A stretch of 64,000 bases of DNA from Seminavis robusta (taxonomy: Eukaryota; Bacillariophyta; Bacillariophyceae; Naviculales; Naviculaceae). The first letter of the stretch is position 1. Each line of letters begins with the position of its first letter. The stretch covers positions 1 to 64,000 of the forward strand of contig CAICTM010000217.1 of the NCBI GenBank assembly GCA_903772945.1, in the 5' to 3' direction. The notes beneath the pieces are model-generated. The model was not told where the DNA came from. It was given only the letters and a program-made list of their open reading frames with translations, and did not search any database. This document shows positions 18,777-27,769 of this stretch, piece after piece. The position numbers and the translations under genes are program-made.

Positions 18777-19424
18777 ATGAAGTTCTTGTCCCTCCTTGTT
18801 GCTGCCTTGACGGCATCCTGCAGCCATGCCTTTGTTGGTTTCCAAGCACCACCACTATCATCCTCCTCTGTCGCCATGATGAGATGGCACCAACGGCCTG
18901 CCTTTGTATTCTCCTCCAATAATAATAATAAGATTGTTCTGAAACTGTCGTCTTCGGATTTCCAATCGGATTTTGCCTCTGCCATGCCAGAAGCGCCCAA
19001 ATTGACCATGCGAGAATATCTGGAACAAGCGGCCGATAAATGTATTTCCAATGTGCAAGGATCACTGGGAGAAGGCGTCGAAGGAGTACCCGAATTGGAC
19101 GCGCTTCGAGCATTGCGACAAGACGATGCCAGCCCCACCGAAGAAGAACTCAGCATTGGCATTTACGAACTCATGATTGAACGAGGCATGACGTACGATG
19201 AAGATCCCGACAATGGAGTACTGACACCTACAGATTTTGATATTCAAGCCAATTTGGATGTCCCCGAAGTCAAGGAGGAATTCTTGTATCTATACAAATA
19301 CGGCATGAATCTTGTTACCAAGGGATTTGTCGATGTGGAAAAGCTTGCCGAAGTCGTCAAGAAACGATTGATTGCTCGAACGGGAAAGACACCCGAAGAA
19401 TTTGATGCCTGGTTAGGATTCTAA
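18777..19424 (+). CDS. Plastid-targeted protein of unknown function
   Basis: The protein has 215 residues from an ATG with a good context (caccATGa). The N-terminus is a bipartite plastid pre-sequence: a signal peptide (KFLSLLVAALTASCSHA) followed immediately by the diatom-type ASAF-like cleavage motif, here SHAF, and a Ser/Arg-rich transit region with few acidic residues up to about 60. The mature part is acidic and mostly helical: TMREYLEQAADKCISNVQGS, EEELSIGIYELMIERGM, VPEVKEEFLYLYKYGMNLV and VVKKRLIARTGKTPEEFDAW. The last part, with a C-terminal TGKTPEEFDAWLGF, has the look of conserved uncharacterised plastid proteins of stramenopiles. I cannot name a domain. Targeting through the four plastid membranes is inferred from the pre-sequence. 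Confidence 0.8.
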   Translation: MKFLSLLVAALTASCSHAFVGFQAPPLSSSSVAMMRWHQRPAFVFSSNNNNKIVLKLSSSDFQSDFASAMPEAPKLTMREYLEQAADKCISNVQGSLGEGVEGVPELDALRALRQDDASPTEEELSIGIYELMIERGMTYDEDPDNGVLTPTDFDIQANLDVPEVKEEFLYLYKYGMNLVTKGFVDVEKLAEVVKKRLIARTGKTPEEFDAWLGF

Positions 19425-20913
19425 GGATTCATCATTCATTCTAATACCCAACTACATGCACCAAACTGATCCACTTTGACGCTAGCTGTAGAACCAATAG
19501 CTGCCCTTCTTTGTTGGATAGTTATCGAGAAATGAAGCTTTCTTAGTTTCGATGCATCGTTGCTTGATCTTTGCACCAAGACGAGCTTGCTGTTTTACAT
19601 CGCGTCTGGGCTCAACATAAGAGCGATGCGGCAGGGGGCCCTCGAGGCTTTGCAAGTTGCAAGTTTCGCTCTTTCATCGTTAATTTGCAGCCGTCAGTCA
19701 TACCGTTAGCGCAGATTACAAGTATAGGCTGGGCTGGCCCTAGTACAAGCCAGGTACGAGCAGCAGCAGTTCAAAGCAATGCGAGGGAGAGTTGCCAACC
19801 AACCAGCCTGGCATAATGCAAACTGTCAAACCCTCTCGTTCATTTCGACTGATGCTGCAGCTAGCTGGATCTTTTTCACACAAAACTTCGATTGGGGCTG
19901 GAGAAGCAAAACAGCCAGAAGAAAACGTGTGCTACTGGCTGAGTGGACACCCATGCATACATACTACCGTAGCTTTCGGCGCGCACGTTTTGATTGATGA
20001 GTCTGCACAAATCTACTTCGTTCTCTGTAGCCCAGGTCTTTGAACGTTCTTGAAGAGTGAACCTTGCTTTGGGCCCGTATTAGAGGTTGCTCCATTGCTT
20101 TCTGCTACCTGGCCGGGAAAGCCCTCCTGCCTGCTCTGAGAGGGACCGACAGAAACCAGGAAACAGCCAAGCTGATGCACGGATCGCCGTGCACCCCAAC
20201 CAAGGGAACGTCTATCCCTCCAACAATTCCTTGCATGAAGGACAATCATCTACATGTAGCTATCCACCCAGAGACCGGTAGCCTGCTAGCTTTGTGGCAC
20301 GAGAGTTCGATTGAAAAGGGCTGAGACGACTTGGATGCTCTTGCTGTGCCAACGACAATGAATCGAATCAATCTGTGTGGAACTAATCCCATCATGCGAA
20401 TCCATCTGGAGCTTGTCGTGCCAATAAGGTTGATAGTCGAGAAAGCACTCAGCACAGGTCGTCGGCGGAGTGGTCTACATGTAATTTGAAGCATAAGGTG
20501 GAAAGATCGGTCGATAGCACTTCACGTACGAGTAGTAATACTTGGGCACCGGTACCAGGTACATGTACCGGTACGCCAGATCCTAATTATTGTGATTATG
20601 ACAAGCCGTATGAGAAGGGCACTTTCCTAGTCATTATGTCTTGACAAAGATGAAAGTTTTAAGCATCAAAAGCTATTATTAATTAATCTCTTCCCCCTTT
20701 GAGAGATGGTGTGACCGCATTGTTTTCGATCTTCAAGATTCCGATGCATCCATTCAAAGAAAAGGAACCTGGTCGATCAGAAGTTTGCGAAGGACGAGCC
20801 ACAACAAAGCATTCTGAGAAGCTGGCGAGCATCGAGCGGACAGCGGACCTGCTAGCCTGCATAAACCGAGGCATACCTCAATCTTCATCGATCTGGAATA
20901 CTACTAGTAGAAA
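19425..20913. other. Long intergenic region
   Basis: No gene is supported. It contains a dense group of palindromic GGTACC/ACCGGT/GTAC words at 20545-20580. Remaining open frames are short and lack domains. Confidence 0.35.
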
Positions 20914-21273
20914 ATGTTTGGTTCTGCTGGGCAAGATGGAACTGAAGACTGGAATCATTTCCAGAGAAAGTACGGGCAACAAGGAAAGGCAACCAAGCAC
21001 CTGAGCCATCTCATGTCTGGAAGCAACCACAACACCAAGAAGCAAGCATTTGTGCCAGTTGATTCCCAAACCAACAAGAATGGTGGAATTCTGAAGACTC
21101 TGGCCAGCTCTTCAGTGCTGCTGGTGCAAGCAGCTTCCGGAAGTGGCAAAAGCAACAAACTCACCAAACCCGGAACCAGCAAAGCCCATTTCATTAAGGG
21201 CTCAGATCTCAGCGAAAGCAGTGGAGGACAACGGAAGAGACTTCACGAGGATCGAAGAAGAAGCAGCAGGTAG
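20914..21273 (+). CDS. Small basic protein, tandem family member 1
   Basis: The protein has 119 residues from the ATG at 20914 and is very similar to the product at 22122. Shared blocks: EDWNHFQRKYG, GKATKHLS, TKKQAFV, KNGGILKTL, LLVQA, then KLTKPG and a KGSDL near the end. The protein is rich in Lys, Ser, Gly and Asn and has no signal peptide or membrane segment. The first copy has an extra C-terminus (SESSGGQRKRLHEDRRRSSR) whose basic character could favour nucleic-acid binding or nuclear import. Conservation of amino acids between two copies that differ in many codons argues for a real coding gene. I recognise no domain. Confidence 0.6.
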   Translation: MFGSAGQDGTEDWNHFQRKYGQQGKATKHLSHLMSGSNHNTKKQAFVPVDSQTNKNGGILKTLASSSVLLVQAASGSGKSNKLTKPGTSKAHFIKGSDLSESSGGQRKRLHEDRRRSSR

Positions 21274-22121
21274 CAAGGCAGGAAGTTTGTCCGCGTGGAA
21301 TTGGCAATACTGGACTGTGGAGGGGGCTTGAAGCACCTCCACGGCAAGTGTCTCCACATTTGAACCTATTAATAGAATACCTAGCTTCGTTTCTGCCCGA
21401 TACTAAGGCGCAAATTGCACAACCAGGAAGCTAAATAACAAAATGCATATATCTAACTTTTGGATGAAAAGCAACCAGTACCGTACGTATGCATGTCGCC
21501 ATTGAAAGCACCGCATGCCATCTGAGAGAATTCTCAAAGTGACAATAAATTAGGATTAGGAAATGAATAGTCTTGCTTTGCCCGCGAGGTAGAGACCAGC
21601 TAGGTGGTCGCTTAGCTTCGATGGAATCTAGGCGTCTGCTTACCAAGTAGTTTAGAAAGTACAAGGCAGTAGTTGAGATCCTTGGCATGTGCACATCCGA
21701 TTTGCTTCGGTGCATACACAGCAAAATAGTGCGCAGCTGGCCAGCTCAATACACTGATACCGGTACCACTACCGGTATGCCCGGAGAGGACTGTCGCAGT
21801 GAGTATCCCGGCATACCCTCGCAGCTCAAAGGGGTTATAATATTGGTCCAGTCAACCGGCCATCGTCCATCCATCCTTTGCCTTGACACATCCTTGACAG
21901 CTTCTTTTCAACTGGTTGAATGCAGGTGACAACTGTAAGCATCAAAGCTGTGAGCACTGAATAACTGGAGATGAATCCGACACAGAATCTGAGTTCTACA
22001 GTAGCAACTTGGCCAAAAAATGCGCGCACTCACTACTGGCTGGCTACTAGAGAAACTCATTTGCAAAAGGCAAGGTCCAGTGCGCATTGATTTTGGAGAG
22101 AAGTAGTTGCCAACAAGGAAA
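21274..22121. other. Spacer between the tandem small genes
   Basis: No gene is seen. It contains another ACCGGT-rich palindromic patch (21757-21782). It is presumably the downstream region of copy 1 and promoter of copy 2. Confidence 0.35.
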
Positions 22122-22433
22122 ATGTTTAGTTATACCGATACTGCACAACACGAAACAGAGTCGGAAGACTGGAACCACTTTCAGAGAAAGTATGGCCATG
22201 AAGGGAAAGCAACAAAGCACCTCAGCAACCTTACTGGTGGCAGTGGCCATGGCACCAAGAAGCAAGCATTTGTGGCTGGCAACCCCAAAGCCAAGAATGG
22301 TGGAATTCTCAAGACTCTGGAGAGTGCCTCAGCGCTGTTAGTGCAAGCAGTTTCTGGAAGCACTAGGCGCAGTAAACTCACCAAACCTGGTGCCAACAAA
22401 GGCCACTTCTTGAAGGGGTCAGATCTCTGCTAG
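22122..22433 (+). CDS. Small basic protein, tandem family member 2
   Basis: The protein has 103 residues from the ATG at 22122; the frame is open slightly upstream but without ATG. It starts MFSYTDTAQHETESEDWNHF and aligns with member 1 from residue 1 to the shared KGSDL, then stops, so it lacks the basic tail of copy 1. The spacing between the two ATGs is about 1.2 kb on the same strand, a simple tandem duplication. Substitutions are spread along the gene, and the frame is kept. Function unknown. Confidence 0.6.
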   Translation: MFSYTDTAQHETESEDWNHFQRKYGHEGKATKHLSNLTGGSGHGTKKQAFVAGNPKAKNGGILKTLESASALLVQAVSGSTRRSKLTKPGANKGHFLKGSDLC

Positions 22434-22866
22434 GAAAGCAATCGTGGACAAAGCTTGACCGGCCGAGAAAAGTTGCATAATGACAAGCATTGGAAGATTG
22501 GAAGTTCGATTCGACATACTGGCTGGAGTGCACTTGAAGCAGCGCCTCCATGGATTCAAAAGTCTGTGCACGTGAAAACCGTTGCCCGGGCCCTTTATGC
22601 CCAAACCACATCCAGCAAGGCAAAGGAGCAAATAGAAAAATTTCATAACCGATACGTTGACACTTGAAATTGACTGCCTTGCTACCTGAAAGCCCGGAGC
22701 TAGCTAGCCAAAGAGTCGGGTCGTTCCTTGATTCATCGTTCCTCTTCAGCAATAAATGTGATCCATGATTAAATATCTAAGGCGAAGGTGATACCAAAGC
22801 GTCTGAAACCTCCCTCACTAGAAATGCGGGCAGCTGGCTAAAGACCTCTCATCTACTTTCAACTTC
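22434..22866. other. Intergenic region
   Basis: No gene is seen; it lies between two converging genes. Confidence 0.3.
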
Positions 22867-25800
22867 CTAAACAATTTCGTAGGGCTTCCCCAATCCCTTC
22901 TTCCGATTCACGAGGGACGGAGCCCCAAATTCGTTTTCTGTGATTCTCAGGTTTCCACACTCCTCACCCATCAAGATCTTGAAAAAGTTCTGGTCGCCGC
23001 ATTGTCTCAGCTGCTCATTCCACCAATTGTTTAGATTGTGTCGATCCCGTTGATGGAGACCCTTCAATCGGACTCGAGCTCCACTGTCAAACACGGGGGA
23101 AACGGGTTGCTGCTGCTGAATTCGTTGAGCATCAATGCCACCCAAAGGAGCTGCTCCACTGGCAGCAGCCACGGTTTGAACGTACGCAGTGGTCATGTCC
23201 TCCCGTCCAAGTTGGGCCGGAGGGAAGGGTTGCTCAGGTCGAGCTCTTGGATTGGCGCGGAGAGCCGGTTGAACGTACGCATTTTCGAACGGATCGTAGG
23301 GGCCAATCCGAACGCCCAAATCGGGTAGTGGAGGGACCGTATCTGAAGCTTCCTCTGTGGGATTCTCGTGTGGCTCGTTTCGAGCATGAATGTGAGGTCC
23401 CGTTTGGGGCACTTCTCCAGACAGGTTCGCAGCAGCTGCGGCCGCTGATGCTTGTTGTTGCTGTTCTTGATGCAGCTTGATATCCATTACAGTAGCCACT
23501 TCCAAAGGCAACGTGGAACTCGTAGGGTCATACCTTGCACGGGTGCTTCTCAGAAAGAGATATGTCATGAACATGAGCGCAATGGTGGCTACGGCGGTTT
23601 TATGACAGACATCGTGAGGATTCAGTTCCATGCAGACGAAACAGATCAGAACAGACGAATCAGAGTAGAGCATTGACGTACCGTAAGCTTCATGTCTTGC
23701 TTCTTTCAAGATGAATTGGCCCGTTATGGTCATCTGGGCAATGATCAAACCAAAGATGAAGCGCCGAAAGATCTTGGGCCAGAACTGCCCTCCACTCTCA
23801 AAAACACTCTCGTAGACGTACAAATGATGATGAGTCCACATGATTCGACTAAAGAGGCAAAAGAGAGCACACGGGAATAGCACAAGCGGTGCCACGACCG
23901 CAAAGACGACACTCAAGACAACGACCAGCATGTCTTGGGCCAGAATCTTGTGAAAAGGGAACCAGCCGGGGTCGTCAATGGCTCGCATTCCCATGAGCAC
24001 CGTTCGTTGCGTGCGGAGCGTGGAATTGGGAAAGAGCAAATACCGAATCGTTGCCTGTACCAGAGACATGGTGCGTACCAATTCCAGACCTACACCACAA
24101 AGCACCAAACATCAGTATCATGAGACAATCTGCTGCTGCAGCAACAATAAAAATAAACATTCAAAATCCAACAACGTACCTAACCCGAGAAAAGTCTTGA
24201 TGGTGACAAACGTGATGAAAAAACTCGACATTCGCGGCAAGGAATTCCCCAACATTTCAAAGGCGGCTTCCGGGTTTTCCACGATGATGGCAATGGTATC
24301 AAAGATGGACCCGGCAATGGTGGTGACCAAAAAGACATTCAAGACTTGGAACAAGAAGTAGCGTGAAAAGGCTCGCATTTGGACTTCGGAAAAGCTCACC
24401 AACCCTTCGGCACGTCCAATGGCAATAAAGAGCGGCGGGAGCAATTGCTGAATACTGACAATACAGAGTGGTTGGACCATGGCAATGGTAGTACTGAAAA
24501 AGGCACTGGCTTGGTCGAGTTGTTCCAGACGCGGGGAGGAACTGACCAATGCCGATTCACTGACCAACAACGAGACCAATGCAATGGGGACCACGTAAAA
24601 GGTAATGATGAGGAGTACCAAAAACTCTCCAATATAGCTCCTCGTTCGTGTGGCCCCCTTGGAGACGTAAATGTTGTCCCATAAAATGTCTCGTGGTTCG
24701 GGAGCCGTACTGACTTGCATAGATCCGGGACGAGAACTGTGCATGGATTGAATGGCAATCGTTGCTGCCGTAAATGTTTGCATGACGACAAATGCCTTGT
24801 CACTGACTTCATTGAGATGATCTTCAATATGCGCAGCCGGTGGTGGTGGTGGCGGCGGCGGAGGAGGGGGCGGTGGTGGTGCTCCTCGTCCATTATTATA
24901 TTGTTCCTCGGTAGTGGCCTGTTGGGAATCACTGTCCGGTGCCGGAACGTAGGAATCGGCCACCATTTCAGACATGCCATTGGTGTTGTTGTCTGGAGCC
25001 GTGCCAGAAGTGGCCGTCGTCAAGGACGAGCCCACCATACGAGAGAGTCGTTGCATTTTGCTGCGTATGGGCTTGTTGCTCTTTTTGTTGTCGACTGCCG
25101 TTGGCCCACCCGCCAAGTGTTGGGCATCACTGATTCCATCATCGACATCGTCACTGCTGGTGGTATTCCCCGGCACGGCAGCATGAATGGGACTCCGTGC
25201 TCGCAAGACGTGTTCATTCTTGGCCGCCGTGGTGGGCATGGGTTGTTCTGGCGGTTGTTGCTGTTGTAGCGGCAATGGCGGCGGCGGAGGAGGGGGTGGT
25301 GGAGGCGGCGGTGGCATGATCAAACCCAATCGATTCTTTTTGCTCGAGTGCTGCTTGTTGGCATATGGACTGGAAAGTGCCAATAGATAGTCAATATCTC
25401 GTGCTCCGTCTCCTCCCGCTTCCATGCGATCGAGCATTTTCATGACCCGCCGACGTCGTCGTTGCTCCTGTTCAATGTCTTGATTGAGTGATTCGAGTAG
25501 CGTGTAGAGTCGTGTCAATCGTTCTTGTGTGCCCGGCACCAAATGTAGTTTTTCCAAACATCGTCGTACGCCCAAAACATGCTGCAGTGCCAATGTCCAA
25601 CTGGTGAGTGAAGGATTGTTGGTACCACAACAACTGCACCGACAACAACTGGCCAATGCTCGTTTGGACAAGCGACGTTGTTGTTCGGGTTGAAATAGTT
25701 TGTACTTTTCCGTGCGACAAAGCAGCAACAATTCCTTTTCCAATTGGGAGAGTACCGACGTTCGTTGTCGGACCAGTTGTTCGAGCGTCATGACATTTTG

Positions 25801-27027
25801 ACAGAGAATGACTTGTTGAACAGCTTGTGGATAAACGTGTCGAAAGTAACTATTGATTTTTTGTCGTGACCGCAAATGTCGTGGAATGTTGGTGACGAGA
25901 ACCGTGCGCAAATGCGGTTCTCGTGATAGCAAGTATGTGTGTCGAATGCTGTTGAATGTTTCGTACTCGGCGAGCAATTCTCGCACGACAATGGCCGTAA
26001 GTAGATATGCGGCAAAACAGTGTACCCACAATCGTGGGGATCCTCCCGATACATTGGCCATTGTGAATCTGAGAAAGTCGGTAAAGAATAGTGATCCCAC
26101 ATATCCCTTGAGATCTTGTGCATTGGCGTGTCCTCCTCCGGTGAAATTGAGTGGCAATAGTACACTAAAAGAAAAGACTGACATTTTGACAATGCACCGA
26201 AGTGCGAGTCTGTGGAATCGTAGAAAGATGAGAGCATCGTATCCAATGCGATGCACAATTTCGTCGTCCGAGAGAAAGAAGCAGACTTTGACCCACTTGA
26301 AGTATCCATCGACGGGTAGCGGCGGAGGCACCAATTTGGGGAGTCTGTGTCGTCTGGGACTGATAAAGAGTGGCGACGTCTTTTGATTGTGGTAGAAACA
26401 CGAGAGGAAAATCAAAAAGAGACACGAGAGCAGCGAAAAGAGCATGAAAAGGGTCGCAAAGGACATGCTCGTTTCCTTGAAGGCATATACGTCCACCACG
26501 TAGTTCGGTAGAAATCCCAGGCGACGATGATGTTCATCCGAGTGTAGATTGTTGTTTGTGATCACGATCTCTTGGACATTTTTGTTTTTCTCTTCTTCCA
26601 CTTGGTTTTTGTCAAAATCAGGATCTCCGGGTCCCAACAAAAACACAATCACTGGTTCCACGGTCCGCAGAAATAGACGTTTGCGAAAAGCCATAAAGTC
26701 AATCATCCACTGAGGAGCTTCTTGTTGTTTGGTTGGAGAAATTGTAGCAATACTAGTAGACATACTAGTAGAAATACTAGTAGAAGCATTGTCCAGGCTG
26801 GAGGACCATTCCAAACCTCCACTGATACTACTAGTACCATTCCACACACCACTCAGTAAGTGTTCTTCTTCACTACTACTACTAGTAGAGCTCGACTCCA
26901 AAGAGGAGACAGAGACGTTCCCGACAGCAGCGACATTCCCAATTAGTAGTAGAAGGATCCACAATGACATGCGCAGTGGACCCAACTGCGTTGTAGTTGA
27001 CCTTGACTTGGCGCAAGTCCGCTTCAT
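22867..27027 (-). CDS. OSCA/CSC1/TMEM63-type mechanosensitive cation channel
   Basis: Two exons, 27027-24180 and 24089-22867, encode 1356 residues. The 90-nt intron begins GTACGT and ends TAG; joining gives KTFLGLGLELVRTMSLVQA across the junction. Family members are dimeric ion channels gated by membrane tension or osmotic stress. Order of parts: a hydrophobic start (MSLWILLLLIGNVAAV, which would be a good signal peptide if residue 20 is the true start), a first helix FATLFMLFSLLSCLFLIFLS, more helices, the cytosolic RRM-like domain beginning VLVTNIPRHLRSRQK, then the pore region from about residue 765 (FLVLLIITFYVVPIALVSLL) through WFPFHKILAQDMLVVVLSVV. It is longer than usual (700-900) because the cytosolic loop carries two poly-proline tracts and a Ser/Asp-rich linker, and a ~250-residue hydrophilic tail follows. 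The channel family is clear; the exact stimulus is not. Confidence 0.85.
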
Positions 27028-27769
27028 CCTGGCTGTCCTTCCTTGCTTCCGCTTGCTTCTGCTGTTTGGCCTCAGTTATAATGTTGTAGACTATCGAACA
27101 GTGGGAATGGTAAAGAGTGCGCACGCAACCAACGGAGTGGTCAATTGTGTCATGGTCGATCTGTTCTTTCCGACGAGAAGAGTGTGGAAGCAGGGCGATC
27201 CCTTCAGCATTGGCACCATCGAAACGTCTTTTTGAAATCCGGGTGGATTAGGGTTCAGGGCATGGAAATGCTATCTTCGTGACAAAGTCGTGATCACAAG
27301 CTGAAAGGTCCGTGGCAATGCGTTCGGTCCAACAACGCCTCGACCGCCACACACGCCCACAATTGTGGTCACCGAGAATTTGGAAGGAAAACGTCGTGCA
27401 TGCATTTCACGATGGCAAGAACGACGCAATGGTATTGTCGCACGGGTGCTTGCTCAACGCCTCGATCCATGCATGGTCGTCGTGTTGTTCGAACAACGCT
27501 GTGAAAAAATATATGTTCGGACTAAAATGTCGAGGCGACGACGCCACTGTGCATGCTCACCTCTACTATGGATCTTGTTTGAATAACAGTTGCCGCCGTG
27601 CCTTTCGTGCAGGCAGCCACAACACTACGAACTTGAACAAAGCTATGAAACCATGTAACGAACGCTGCCAGTCTACGGCCTTGCACGGAGCAGGGCAAAA
27701 CGTTGAAAGAAACGAGCGACATATCACCAAACTCAACTGGAGAAGCATCCAACAACGTTCCCAACCAAA
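27028..27769. other. Divergent intergenic region between the channel and receptor genes
   Basis: No gene is seen. Both genes are transcribed away from it, so it likely contains two promoters. No clear AATTTCA cluster like that of the other receptor is present. Confidence 0.35.

Noticed and set aside
25187-25390. Frame with a poly-Gly run
   Set aside because: Complement of a poly-proline tract in the channel gene.
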